Source: Acidobacteriota bacterium (GTDB lineage Bacteria > Acidobacteriota > Vicinamibacteria > Vicinamibacterales > UBA2999). Taken from it: a stretch of DNA of 54,855 nt. The position numbers and the translations under genes were made by a program. Positions 17,109-26,003 of this stretch are shown one piece after another. The notes below the pieces were generated by a model. That model was given only the letters and a program-made list of their open reading frames with translations, was not told the DNA's origin and did no database searches. Location of the stretch: the NCBI GenBank assembly GCA_016213695.1, contig JACQZV010000017.1:1-54855 (forward strand). Reading direction: 5' to 3'. Every line of letters starts with the position of its first letter. Positions within the stretch are counted from its first letter, which is position 1.

Positions 17109-18287
17109 CTACGCCTCCTGGAACGGAAGGGCAATGCGGGCCAGGCAGCCACCACCGGGCGCCGGCAACAGCGTCAGCGCCTGGTCGGCGCCGTACAGGC
17201 GCTCGAGGCGCGCACGCACCGTGGACAGCCCGACGCGTTCAGGCGGCGGTACGTCGCCCACCGGTCCGAGGCCGGTGTCCACGACTTCCAGCACCAGCGT
17301 GTCGCCGTCGCGGCGCGCCATCACCCGCACGGTGCCGCCCTCGGTCTGCATGCCGACGCCATGCTTGATCGCGTTCTCCGCCAACGGCTGGAGCACGAGA
17401 TCAGGGACCAACGCCGAAAGCGTCGCCTCCGGCACATCGAAGACCACCTGCAAGCGGTCGCGAAAGCGCACTTGCTGGATGTCGAGATACAGCGTGAGCA
17501 GTTCAAGTTCGCTCCGCAGCGGTACGCGCTCAACCGTCGCCCGGGAGAGCGTCTGTCGCAGCAGGTCGCCGAGCAGCGTCACCATGCGCGTGGCCGCGGC
17601 CGGATCCTCGACGATCAGCACGTTGATGGCGTGCAGTGTGTTGAAGAGAAAGTGCGGCTGCACCTGCATCTTGATCGCCTGCACCTGTGCCCGTGCGAGG
17701 TCCGCCTCGAGCCGCGCCGCGTGTGCTTCCCGGTGACGGAGGCGACGCTGCGAATCGAGCGCGGAGGCAACGCCGACGACCGCCGCATAGGTGACAACGC
17801 CGCTCACGAGCCGGGTCAAGACGGAGATAGCCGTCAGGACGAGCGCCGGCGGGCGGCCGGGCGCAACGACGGATCCCGCCAGCCGTTCCACCACCAGCGA
17901 GAGCTGCGCATACGTGCCCTCCACCAGCACGATCGTGAGCGTGGCCAGCCCGAGATGCACCAACAGGGATCGGCGCAGACGAGGGTGCGCAAGCGGGAAG
18001 CGCCGGGTTGCGGCGAAGATCAGGGGCGTAAACGGCACCCAGAGGAGCCAGCGCGGCACCTGCATGGCCACCCAGATCCACTCCTGCCTGAGCGCGCCGC
18101 GCATCGTGTACGTGACGGCCTGCTGCAGCGCCGCGACGAGGCCAAGCGTGGTCCACGCGAGCAGCACGACGCTCCACCAACGCGCGGTCCGTGCCGGGCC
18201 GCCGCTCCACCGTTCACGTGCGTCCGCCGGGCGCCCCTCCGAGAGCGGAGGAGACGCCCGGTCCACGGCGCGCCCAATGCGGCTCAC
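17109..18287 (-). CDS. LytS/YehU-type sensor histidine kinase
   Basis: 392 residues from a GTG that overlaps the stop of the preceding gene (GTGA). Four transmembrane segments (about 37-57, 70-93, 107-127, 147-175) make a compact membrane sensor without a periplasmic domain. The His_kinase box MQVQPHFLFNTLHAIN places the phosphorylated His at 212; NAIKHGV is the N-box and VDTGLGP the G1 region of the ATPase domain. It phosphorylates the adjacent LytTR regulator. The tight coupling to the MBL-fold gene upstream suggests that protein feeds a signal to it. Confidence 0.92.
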   Translation of the reverse strand: MSRIGRAVDRASPPLSEGRPADARERWSGGPARTARWWSVVLLAWTTLGLVAALQQAVTYTMRGALRQEWIWVAMQVPRWLLWVPFTPLIFAATRRFPLAHPRLRRSLLVHLGLATLTIVLVEGTYAQLSLVVERLAGSVVAPGRPPALVLTAISVLTRLVSGVVTYAAVVGVASALDSQRRLRHREAHAARLEADLARAQVQAIKMQVQPHFLFNTLHAINVLIVEDPAAATRMVTLLGDLLRQTLSRATVERVPLRSELELLTLYLDIQQVRFRDRLQVVFDVPEATLSALVPDLVLQPLAENAIKHGVGMQTEGGTVRVMARRDGDTLVLEVVDTGLGPVGDVPPPERVGLSTVRARLERLYGADQALTLLPAPGGGCLARIALPFQEA

Positions 18288-19720
18288 GGCAGGCCGGTGA
18301 AGCGCGAAAGCGCCGACCATTCGCTGAGCGGCAGGTGCATGGCGGCAAACCGTTCGGGGGTGAAGCCGGCCCGACGCACCGAAGCGCCGACTTCCCGCGC
18401 ATACGTCGCAGAGAAGCTGTCTGGTCCGCCGGGCTGGATGTAATCGCCCGCATACAGGAACCGCTCGCCCGGGAGGTACGCCATGAGCGCACCTTCGCTC
18501 CCCGCCCCGTCAATCGGTCGCAGCTGCACCGCACCTCCGGCCAGCGAGAGCGATTCGTTCACCGGACGGAAGACGAAGCGCGCCTTGGCACGGCGCTGTT
18601 CGAGCACGTCGGGCTGCAGCGTCCATTTCCTGCGGATCACTCGCTCGAGAAACGTCCGTGACGCAGGGTGCGACACGACGGTCGCGCCCTGCGCCACCCA
18701 ATAGCGCACGCCGGCGATGTGCGGCCACGCCAGATCGGTCACGACCAGCACGACGGGATGGCGCCCGGGAAAGAGCTTGCCGATCCACGCCGAGTCCCGC
18801 GCCGCGCGCTCGGCGTCGATCTGGGCATCGAGCACGAACACCGTGTCTCGCTGCAGCGAGACGACATTCGTGTACGCGCGCGTGACGAGCAGGAACGTGT
18901 TCGCCGTCACCCGCACGGTATCCGGGTTCGAGGACACCAGCGCCGGAGTCGGGACGGCGTCCGCTGGAATGGCCAGGACCCCTGCACTGTCCCGCGCGAC
19001 CATCGCGTACTTGGACATGACGCGCTGCTCATCCGTTTCGCCGTCGACGAGCCGAAACGCGAACTGCGGCGCGAGTGCGCGCGAACCCTTCACCGGCGTC
19101 CAGATCGACCAGAGAAACTCGGCGTTCACGTCGCCCCACAGGTAATGTGATTCGCGGCGTTCGAGCTTGGTCGGCACGCCGGTCTTGGGGTCCACGTACA
19201 ACCGCTCCGCACCGTCCGGCGTGCCCCGGCCGAGCACGATTCTCCAGTAGTCGCGATACAGGCACTCCTCGACCACCCGCGCGTCCGGCGCGCTGCGCCA
19301 GTCGGCCAGCACCGCCCACGGATCCATGGCCCGTTCGTCCAGCAGCGACGCCTGACGACGCGGCATCACCACGGCGCGCCGCGGCGACACGGCGGCGCGG
19401 CGCGCACTGTCGCTGATGAACGCGACGGCGTTGGGCGCCGCCCCCTGCTCTGCCCGGTGCACGCCCGTGCTCCAGTCCATGGCGAGCCGCATGTCCTTTG
19501 CCGCCCAGAGATATGGCGGATACATGCGGTCCGACTGGTACGCCATGTTGGTGACGTCGGTGACGGACGCGGTGCGCACCGAGGTGCCGACGGAGGGCAA
19601 TCCCAGCGCGCCCACCGCGCGTTCGATGACCGCGCGAGCATCGGTGGTCGCCGCGGGACGGCAGGTTGGCGGCGAGATCGCCGTCGCGAGCGATAGCAGG
19701 AGAACGACTGGTACCGGCAT
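18284..19720 (-). CDS. Secreted MBL-fold protein with lost metal site
   Basis: 478 residues with a signal peptide (VPVVLLLSLATAIS). The C-terminal half has the layout of periplasmic metallo-beta-lactamase-fold hydrolases: KLFPGRHPVVLVVT, then IAGVRYWVAQGATVVSHPASRTFLERV, and later YLPGERFLYAGDYI. But where HxHxDH should be (residues 329-334) it reads DLAWPH, so only the last His is kept. It is therefore probably a pseudoenzyme or binder. ATG at 19720 has GGAG six bases upstream; a GTG one codon earlier is in frame. It is the first gene of a coupled operon with the kinase and regulator. Confidence 0.8.
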   Translation of the reverse strand: MPVPVVLLLSLATAISPPTCRPAATTDARAVIERAVGALGLPSVGTSVRTASVTDVTNMAYQSDRMYPPYLWAAKDMRLAMDWSTGVHRAEQGAAPNAVAFISDSARRAAVSPRRAVVMPRRQASLLDERAMDPWAVLADWRSAPDARVVEECLYRDYWRIVLGRGTPDGAERLYVDPKTGVPTKLERRESHYLWGDVNAEFLWSIWTPVKGSRALAPQFAFRLVDGETDEQRVMSKYAMVARDSAGVLAIPADAVPTPALVSSNPDTVRVTANTFLLVTRAYTNVVSLQRDTVFVLDAQIDAERAARDSAWIGKLFPGRHPVVLVVTDLAWPHIAGVRYWVAQGATVVSHPASRTFLERVIRRKWTLQPDVLEQRRAKARFVFRPVNESLSLAGGAVQLRPIDGAGSEGALMAYLPGERFLYAGDYIQPGGPDSFSATYAREVGASVRRAGFTPERFAAMHLPLSEWSALSRFTGLP

Positions 19721-19841
19721 CACATGCTCCGTGAGAGGAAGGCCGTACGCTGCGACGAGGTCTCGGCCGGCACAAACAGATTGGGGCGAGCCGCGGAAAA
19801 GCGGGGCGAGTGGGGCGGCACCAGGACGGATTTAGGCGCGG

Positions 19842-20306
19842 TCACTCTTCGGCTGGGCTCGACGCACGGCCGCTCGCGCCTCGAGCGTCCCCCCGTACCA
19901 CGCGGGCGCCGCCCGCCAACCACCACGCACCACCCGCGAGCGCGCCCAGCGCGATCGCGAGCGGCAGCGGCATCCGCACTCGAAAGAGGCCGCCTCGCTG
20001 GATCTCCGCGAACAGCAGGCTGACCAACGCCCCACCGGCGGCCCCTGCCACGACCACTGTCGTCATCCGCAATGCACCCATGCGGATCAGCACGTACACG
20101 ATGGGCGCCCCCCACAGCACCGCCATGGCCAGAGCCGTCGGACCGCCGAACGCGCTGATGATCATCAACTCTCTCAGTGCACGAACGACGCCGAACCGCA
20201 CCCCGTGCGCCGTCGCCTCGGCCACCATCGCGAGCCAGTAGCCAAGGGGCACGACCGCAGTGCTGACGAGGAGCGCACGGATGGGATGGCGCCGCGACTT
20301 CGTCAT
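19842..20306 (-). CDS. Hypothetical membrane protein, about four spans
   Basis: 154 residues, hydrophobic segments near 10-30, 47-70, 79-100 and 113-132, with a polar Ala/Arg/Glu C-terminal tail. No family recognised. Its ATG overlaps the stop of the previous membrane-protein gene (ATGA), so the two are made together. Confidence 0.7.
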   Translation of the reverse strand: MTKSRRHPIRALLVSTAVVPLGYWLAMVAEATAHGVRFGVVRALRELMIISAFGGPTALAMAVLWGAPIVYVLIRMGALRMTTVVVAGAAGGALVSLLFAEIQRGGLFRVRMPLPLAIALGALAGGAWWLAGGARVVRGDARGASGRASSPAEE

Positions 20307-20782
20307 TCTTCCTTCCGGCTATCAGCGCGTGCGATCCGGTATCCTTGCCCTCGGAGTGACTGCACCAGCCCAACGATGCCTAGCGTCGTGAGCACCACGG
20401 CCGGCGCGCTGGCGCCTGACACGCCGACGGTGACCGTTGGCTTCAGCTGGGCAACGCCCCATTGGGCGACATAGCCCAGCACGAGCACGACGTACAACAG
20501 CGGAATCATCGCGCGGTATCGGCGGAGCGCCACCAGGCACAGCACGCCCATCAGGCACTGTCCGAGTCCGAGACGCGCGTATAGCGCCACCAAGTTCTGC
20601 GCCGCGCCGGCGGAATAGGTGTCCAGCGGGATGTGCGCGATCGATAGCGCCCCGCCGTCGGAGGTGAACAGGTGCACGGCACTTTGCGCGAGCGTCATGG
20701 TCGTTATCAGTGCAAGGATCCAGAGGGCGCTGACGTGCCCTCGATAGTGGTTGTCGAACTGCGCGGGGAGGATGCGCTTCAT
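20303..20782 (-). CDS. Hypothetical four-span membrane protein
   Basis: 159 residues. Hydrophobic segments are seen at about 18-38, 63-85, 92-110 and 120-142; the first loop is short and extracytoplasmic. It resembles small DoxX-like or DUF-type four-helix membrane proteins but I cannot assign it. Its start overlaps the end of the secreted-protein gene upstream by four bases, and its stop overlaps the next membrane gene: a three-gene operon. Confidence 0.7.
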   Translation of the reverse strand: MKRILPAQFDNHYRGHVSALWILALITTMTLAQSAVHLFTSDGGALSIAHIPLDTYSAGAAQNLVALYARLGLGQCLMGVLCLVALRRYRAMIPLLYVVLVLGYVAQWGVAQLKPTVTVGVSGASAPAVVLTTLGIVGLVQSLRGQGYRIARADSRKEE

Positions 20783-21432
20783 GAGAGATGGCTCCGGAGT
20801 GGCGCCTGACGCGGCGCGGGAGGAGCTGTTGAAGCAGCACCGCCGGGCGATCTACGTGCGTCGCCTTCGACGCGGCGCAGCAACACGAACTGGCCACGGC
20901 GAGCATCCCACTGGTACCGTTCGTCGACCACGCGGCTTGGCGCGGCGTGCGAGTCGCCGCCTCGCCACATCGGATGCGTGACTCTCAGCGCCCCGTTGCG
21001 TGAGAACGACGGGCGCATCCCCTCTCCACCCGCCTCGAACACGATTTCAAGACGCGCGTTCCTGCACCGGACGACCAGCACATGTGACACCGATCCCGTG
21101 CCACCGACGTGATTGGCGAGGAACTCCAAGAGGACGGTGCGCTCCGAACCGAGCAGGAGCGCTTCCTGACGCCGGAGTTCGGTCGACCACTCGATGGCTC
21201 CGCTCAGCTCGACTCGCTCGACATGCCGACCGTCCTTGAACTGCACCACTCGCCGACCGGGATAGGCCTTGGCGCGAAACGGATACGCGAGGCTCTTGTA
21301 GCCGGACGGATGCCCAAGGGGACACGCGGTGAGCATGGCGTTGGCGCTCAGGTGCGCTGCGTACGCCTCGAAAGTCGGCGTCCGCGGCGTCTGCCCGAGG
21401 AGACTGAATGCCGCGAATACGTGAGTCAGCAC
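20779..21432 (-). CDS. Hypothetical secreted protein
   Basis: 217 residues, not recognised. A short hydrophobic N-terminus (LTHVFAAFSLLG) could be a signal peptide. The middle has repeated beta-strand patterns (GRRVVQFKDGRHVERVEL; HVLVVRCRNARLEIVFEAGGEG), and the tail is Pro/Ala/Arg-rich and probably disordered. It overlaps the downstream membrane-protein gene by four bases, which supports it being real. Confidence 0.6.
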   Translation of the reverse strand: MLTHVFAAFSLLGQTPRTPTFEAYAAHLSANAMLTACPLGHPSGYKSLAYPFRAKAYPGRRVVQFKDGRHVERVELSGAIEWSTELRRQEALLLGSERTVLLEFLANHVGGTGSVSHVLVVRCRNARLEIVFEAGGEGMRPSFSRNGALRVTHPMWRGGDSHAAPSRVVDERYQWDARRGQFVLLRRVEGDARRSPGGAASTAPPAPRQAPLRSHLS

Positions 21433-21505
21433 GAATCACCACCAGGCAACGCGATTCAGCCAGTGCGCTCGGTGCGACACTGGCATCACCCCAGGCGAGA
21501 TTCGC

Positions 21506-22150
21506 CTAGGCATTCCACGGCGAGAAGAACTCGAACGCCGACGCGACAAAGAAGAGCGGAACCGTCGCCGCGTACACGCGGGCGACATCGACTAGCGATT
21601 CTCGCGGCAGCCGGTATCGCCAGAAGCGCCAACTGACATCGGAGTTGTGTCGATACAGGTCAACGCCACACCGGACGCCGGCGCCAATGGACAGCGAGAA
21701 CGGAATGAACTGCAGGAGCAAGACGAGGAAGTAGTAGCTCGCCGCCTTGATGCTTCGGAGCCTGCTACGATGCGCACAGTCCACCGACACCACCCCGCCC
21801 ACCCAGCCCTGATACGCCACGGAGATGAACGGCAGCGCGACCCCGAGCCCCGCCACCGTCTGGGGAATCGCCGCCATGAACAGGTTGCCGGCGAAGTCGA
21901 ACACCACGGCGCGTGCAGGGTTGCCCGACTGATAGGCGATGGATGCCTCGTCCGAGGCAAGGGCCTTCCGAACGGTCTTGTTACGCGCCGCGAGGGCGAC
22001 GCGGTTTCCCGCGTGCGCCATGACGATGCCTACGGCGCTCGACAGGACATAGGCCAGGAAGATCAACAGCGCGAATGGTCGGGTGCGCCGAAGCGCCTCG
22101 ATGATGCGTCCGCCGGTGCAGCGCTGCGTGTCGCGGGTCGTGTCTGGCAT
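21506..22150 (-). CDS. SpoIIM-like integral membrane protein
   Basis: 214 residues with about five membrane segments. The hydrophobic pattern, long first extracytoplasmic loop after the first helix, and the ending RVYAATVPLFFVASAFEFFSPW suggest the stage II sporulation protein M (DUF95) superfamily, whose non-sporulating members are of unknown role. The resemblance is by layout, so the family call is tentative. It is monocistronic and has one of the five conserved 20-base elements 73 bases upstream of its start. Confidence 0.6.
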   Translation of the reverse strand: MPDTTRDTQRCTGGRIIEALRRTRPFALLIFLAYVLSSAVGIVMAHAGNRVALAARNKTVRKALASDEASIAYQSGNPARAVVFDFAGNLFMAAIPQTVAGLGVALPFISVAYQGWVGGVVSVDCAHRSRLRSIKAASYYFLVLLLQFIPFSLSIGAGVRCGVDLYRHNSDVSWRFWRYRLPRESLVDVARVYAATVPLFFVASAFEFFSPWNA

Positions 22151-22223
22151 CGCTCACTCCATTCCCACAGACCGGCGGCCAAAGGCCGTCCCTTCGCCCG
22201 GCGCGCCGCCCAACGGCTTTCCG

Positions 22224-22243
22224 TCCTATTGATATCCCATACG
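22224..22243 (-). promoter_or_regulatory. Conserved 20-base element, copy B
   Basis: TCCTATTGATATCCCATACG (read on +), 73 bases upstream of the SpoIIM-like gene. One of five near-identical copies in this window, all facing minus-strand genes. Confidence 0.6.
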
Positions 22244-22304
22244 TCGACGCTTCGCCAGTGGTTTCGATCGCGGTGACGATGGCGGCGCGGCGACGGGCCG
22301 ATTC

Positions 22305-25046
22305 TTACAGCCGCATGGCGATCGCCGGATCAATTCGCGCCGCGCGCCGCGCCGGGATCCAGCATGCGGCCACGCCGATCACGGCCGTCATCACCGCCAC
22401 CCCGATGAATGTGGCCGGGTCATGCGGGGGAACGCCGAAGAGCAGGCCGCGAATCACGCCGGTGGCGAAGTACGCGCCGATCAGACCCAAGGCGAGGCCG
22501 ATCGCCAGCAGCACGCCCCCTTCTCCCAGGACCATTCGCTGCACTCTCCCGGCATCCGCCCCAAGGCTCATGCGGATGCCGATCTCGTTGGTGCGCGCAC
22601 TGACCGAGTACCCCAGCACGCCGGCAATCCCCACTGCAGCAATGCATACGGACAGGAGGCCGAACAAGGAAATGAGCACAGCGTTCAGGCGTCGGGGCGC
22701 GAGGCTCTCATCCTTGATCTGCGCGACGGTCAGCACGTTCTCGATAGGAGCCGTCGGCGCAATGCGATGGACGATGCGCGTAGCCGCGGTCGCCAGGGCC
22801 GACGCGTCGCCATCAGCGCGGATTACCAACCCCCCGAACATCGCAAACTCCTGCGCAAAGGGCATGAACACCACCGGTCGTGGCTCCGCGTCCAGGCCAC
22901 CGTCCCGGGTGTTGCCGACGACGCCCACAATTGTTCGCCACTCGCGGCTGAACGGGGTAAACCGCAGCACCTCGCCTGTCCACGCGATCCGTCTTCCAAG
23001 CGGGTTCGCGCCGGGGAAGTACCAGTCGGCAAACGTTCGATTGACAATCACGACCTTGTCGGCACCTGCACGATCGGCCGGCGAGAACTCCCTTCCCCCG
23101 AGCAGGGAGATCCCCGCGGCGCGGAAGTACTCGGCGCTGGCCGTCCGGAAATCAGCGCGCGGCATCGGCTGGTCCATGGCGTGGCGCTCGCCTTCGACCC
23201 TGACGTCGATCTGGATCGTCGAGCTGCGCAGCGGCATGGTAGAACCGAGACCGACCTCCATCACCCCGGGGAGGACCCTGATCTCGCGCCGCATGCGATC
23301 GTAACTCACCTTCGCCGCGGCGTCGGCCGCGGCGCTCACGCGCGCCGGATTCACCAGTGGCACGGACATCGTAAGCACGTCCCCGCTCGTAAGGCCGGTG
23401 TCCACACCGGACAGCTGCATCATCGTGCGCGTGAGGAGGCCGGCGCCGGCGAGTAGCACGACGGATACGGCGACCTGCGCGATGACAAGCCCGCGTTGGA
23501 GTCGCCGCCCTCGCGGACTCCCGCCCACCCATCGCCCGCCCGCGGAGATCCAGCCCGCGAGCGTGCCCTCTTTCGGCAGCGGCACGGTGAACGAAAGCAG
23601 TAGCGCGACAATCAACGCCAGGGCGATCGTGAAACCGAGCACTGGGGCATCGAGACGGATCTCGCTCGCCCGGGGCGAGTACCGCGCGGCGAGTGAGACG
23701 AGCAGCCCGAGCCCGCCGTGAGCGATGAGCACGCCGACGCTGCCCGCGATTGCCGTCAGCAGGAGGTTCTCGACCAGCAGCAAACGCCGCAGCCGCAGCA
23801 CGCCGGCTCCGAGCGCGGCGCGCACCACCAGCTCATGCCCGCGGCGTACCCCACGCATGAGCGTCAGGTTGACGACATTCGCCACGGAGATGACCAAGAC
23901 GAACGCTGCCGCCCCCATGAGCAGCCATAGCGTCGGCCGTGCGCGCTCCCCCATCACTTCCTTGAAGGGGATGACCGCGACCCGATAGTGGGATCCCGGA
24001 TCGTACGCCTCCTTGAATTCGCGCTGGATGCGGGTGCGGATCGTCACGACCTCGGCCCGCGCCTCCGCCACGGTGGCCCCCGGCGCAAGTCGCGCGACCA
24101 TCTCAGTCATGCGATGCGTACGGTCGAGCACCATCAACGCGCTTGAGTGATGCTTGCTGATCACGATGTTGAGCAGCGCGTCCATGCGGCCGGGAAAGAA
24201 CGGCGCCGCTTCGACGACCCCGATGACGGTGACCGGCGTGCCGTCGAGCCGCACCTGCCTGCCGACAATGCTGGAGTCACCGCCGAATCGTCGCAGCCAA
24301 AACTCGTGGGTCAATACCATCACTGGCGGCACGTCGGTCCCGTCGTCGCTCGGCTGCGTCAGCCTTCCCAGCACCGGTGAAAGGCCCATCACCTCGAAGA
24401 AGTTGCCGGTGACCAGGCCCACGTCGATGCGCACCGCATCGCTGTCGCCCTGCAGTGTGAGAAACCAAGTGGAGTATTCCGCGATGCTGCCGAGCGACCT
24501 CGCATGCTCGCGGAAATCGCTGATCTCCGGAACGGAGAAGCTGAGGTTGGCTCCTCCCGGCCCGTCGGTGGACTGTCGCAGGTAGATCAGCCGATCGCCG
24601 TCACGGTGGGGCAACGGCTTGAGCAGCACGCCGCGGAGGACGCTGAAGATCGCCGTATTGGCCCCGATGCCGAGCGCGAGGGTGATGACGACGGCCGTGG
24701 TGAACGCCGGGCTCCGACGCAGCGCACGCAGGGCGTACCTGATGTCTGCGATGACGCTGTCGAACCAGGGAAGTCCGCGCGGCGCGCGGTCGGATTCGGC
24801 GGCTTGCGTGAGGCCGCCCGACGCGAGCTGTGCCCGGCGGCGTGCCGCCGCCGGGGGCATGCCGCGCCGAATGTACTCGGCGGTCTCCATGTCGAGGTGC
24901 GACTGCAGTTCGTCGCGGAGGTCGTCGTCAGCGCGATACCGTGCGAACAGTCCAGCAATGCGCGCGAGTGCGGCGCGCAGGTGCCTCAGAGGGCCTCCCG
25001 CCGTGGCGCAAGAAACGCGGCGATCAGGTCCGCGGTTTTGTGCCAT
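22305..25046 (-). CDS. ADOP/MacB-like ABC permease
   Basis: 913 residues. It belongs to the MacB-like permeases called ADOP in acidobacteria: an N-terminal cytoplasmic domain (LFARYRADDDLRDELQSHLDMETAEYIRRG split over residues 35-62), then RYALRALRRSPAFTTAVVITLALGIGANTAIFSVL as first membrane segment, a MacB periplasmic domain, a three-helix FtsX unit, a second periplasmic domain and a final FtsX unit. No ATPase gene is nearby, as is usual. Such proteins may be mechanotransmission-type exporters. Its first 61 bases overlap the end of padR, and PadR control is the rule for these genes. Confidence 0.92.
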   Translation of the reverse strand: MAQNRGPDRRVSCATAGGPLRHLRAALARIAGLFARYRADDDLRDELQSHLDMETAEYIRRGMPPAAARRRAQLASGGLTQAAESDRAPRGLPWFDSVIADIRYALRALRRSPAFTTAVVITLALGIGANTAIFSVLRGVLLKPLPHRDGDRLIYLRQSTDGPGGANLSFSVPEISDFREHARSLGSIAEYSTWFLTLQGDSDAVRIDVGLVTGNFFEVMGLSPVLGRLTQPSDDGTDVPPVMVLTHEFWLRRFGGDSSIVGRQVRLDGTPVTVIGVVEAAPFFPGRMDALLNIVISKHHSSALMVLDRTHRMTEMVARLAPGATVAEARAEVVTIRTRIQREFKEAYDPGSHYRVAVIPFKEVMGERARPTLWLLMGAAAFVLVISVANVVNLTLMRGVRRGHELVVRAALGAGVLRLRRLLLVENLLLTAIAGSVGVLIAHGGLGLLVSLAARYSPRASEIRLDAPVLGFTIALALIVALLLSFTVPLPKEGTLAGWISAGGRWVGGSPRGRRLQRGLVIAQVAVSVVLLAGAGLLTRTMMQLSGVDTGLTSGDVLTMSVPLVNPARVSAAADAAAKVSYDRMRREIRVLPGVMEVGLGSTMPLRSSTIQIDVRVEGERHAMDQPMPRADFRTASAEYFRAAGISLLGGREFSPADRAGADKVVIVNRTFADWYFPGANPLGRRIAWTGEVLRFTPFSREWRTIVGVVGNTRDGGLDAEPRPVVFMPFAQEFAMFGGLVIRADGDASALATAATRIVHRIAPTAPIENVLTVAQIKDESLAPRRLNAVLISLFGLLSVCIAAVGIAGVLGYSVSARTNEIGIRMSLGADAGRVQRMVLGEGGVLLAIGLALGLIGAYFATGVIRGLLFGVPPHDPATFIGVAVMTAVIGVAACWIPARRAARIDPAIAMRL

Positions 25047-25330
25047 TCCCGCGCCTCACGCGCCAGCTGCTTGTGTCCGGCGGCCGTGAGCGCATAGTAC
25101 TTCGCGCGCCGGTTGTTTTCGGACTGCCGCCATTCCGCCTTGATGAAGCCCTCTTGCTCGAGCTTCAGCAGCGCCGGGTACAGCGTGCCGTAGTTGAGCG
25201 TGAGCCGGTTCTTGCTCGTCTCCTCGATGCGGCGTGCGATGCCATACCCGTGCAGCGGGCCGAGCACCTTGAGCGTGCGCAGAATCATCAGGGCGAGTGT
25301 CCCCTGCTTCACTTCCAATTTGTCGGCCAT
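24986..25330 (-). CDS. PadR-family transcriptional regulator
   Basis: 114 residues. The winged helix is standard for the short PadR class: KQGTLALMILRTLKVLGPLHGYGIA, RLTLNYGTLYPALLKLEQEGFIKAEW and RRAKYYALTAAGHKQLARE. The start has AGGA six bases upstream, and that site lies inside the conserved 20-base element, so the protein may control its own translation start region and transcription. It overlaps and probably regulates the ADOP permease. Confidence 0.93.
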   Translation of the reverse strand: MADKLEVKQGTLALMILRTLKVLGPLHGYGIARRIEETSKNRLTLNYGTLYPALLKLEQEGFIKAEWRQSENNRRAKYYALTAAGHKQLAREAREWHKTADLIAAFLAPRREAL

Positions 25331-25336
25331 TCTCAG

Positions 25337-25356
25337 TCCTATGGGTTCCCTATGTG
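25337..25356 (-). promoter_or_regulatory. Conserved 20-base element, copy A (padR)
   Basis: TCCTATGGGTTCCCTATGTG (read on +) ends six bases before the padR ATG; its AGGA is the padR ribosome site. The core GGGTTCCC is palindromic. A half-like TTTCCCATACG occurs at about 25437-25447. Confidence 0.6.
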
Positions 25357-25494
25357 AGGGTAACGTCGGTGGCCACGCTGGGCAATGGCGCGGATGAGCG
25401 GGCGACTCACAACGGACGCAGGAGTGAAAGAGCGGATTTCCCATACGATGGATGATCCCCCCGCTCCGCCGGCGGACGTGCAGGCCTCGTCCAC

Positions 25495-25524
25495 TTGACA
25501 GCCGGAAGCTACAGCGGCTATCCT
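25495..25524 (+). promoter_or_regulatory. Promoter of the GntR operon
   Basis: TTGACA (25495-25500), an 18-base spacer and TATCCT (25519-25524). Expected transcription start is about 25531, inside the operator that follows. Confidence 0.6.
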
Positions 25525-25525
25525 A

Positions 25526-25557
25526 CTGTACCACTACACTAGGTACAGACGGTACAG
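25526..25557 (+). promoter_or_regulatory. GntR/YtrA-like operator, three half sites
   Basis: CTGTACC (25526-25532) and GGTACAG (25542-25548) form a perfect 7-base inverted repeat with a 9-base spacer; a third GGTACAG (25551-25557) follows two bases later as a direct repeat and ends two bases before the start codon. GTAC-centred dyads are typical of YtrA-subfamily GntR repressors. Confidence 0.7.
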
Positions 25558-25559
25558 CT

Positions 25560-25970
25560 ATGTCCAAGACGGTTCCCCTATTCCTGTCCGTGAGCCCCGG
25601 CGATCCGCGCTCGATTGTCCGCCAGATCACCGACGGCATTCGACTGTCGATCGCGAGCGGCCAGCTTCCGGTGGGCGCCCAGCTTCCCAGCGTCCGCGGC
25701 CTTGCCCTGCAACTCACAGTGAACCCAAAGACGGTCGCCAAGGCGTATGGCGAACTGGCCAACGACGGCTGGCTGGATGCCCGCCAGGGCTTGGGGCTTT
25801 TTGTGGCGGCACCCCGGCAACGCCTGTCGAGCAGCGAGCTTGAACGGCGCCTGTCCTTGGCGCTTGAGGCGTTCAGCGCCGAGGTCATCGGCCTCGACTA
25901 TCCGCTGGAGCACATCCTCGACCGGATCCGAGCCGACCTTGCGCCCCTGCTCGACAAACGTTCCGCATAG
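25560..25970 (+). CDS. GntR-family regulator, YtrA subfamily
   Basis: 136 residues: an N-terminal GntR winged helix (SIVRQITDGIRLSIASGQL, LPSVRGLALQLTVNPKTVAKAY, ARQGLGLFV) and a short helical C-terminus of about 50 residues, the size of the YtrA subfamily that controls ABC transporters. No ribosome site precedes the ATG; the transcript leader is about 30 bases and is filled with operator half sites. First gene of a five-gene + strand operon. Confidence 0.92.
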   Translation: MSKTVPLFLSVSPGDPRSIVRQITDGIRLSIASGQLPVGAQLPSVRGLALQLTVNPKTVAKAYGELANDGWLDARQGLGLFVAAPRQRLSSSELERRLSLALEAFSAEVIGLDYPLEHILDRIRADLAPLLDKRSA

Positions 25971-26003
25971 CAGACCCTTTCCCTTACACTGGCCTCTCGT
26001 TCC

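Noticed and set aside
16836-18443. 535-residue + strand frame opposite the kinase and regulator
   Set aside because: Antisense of LytS/LytTR genes with Arg/His-rich composition; no family features.
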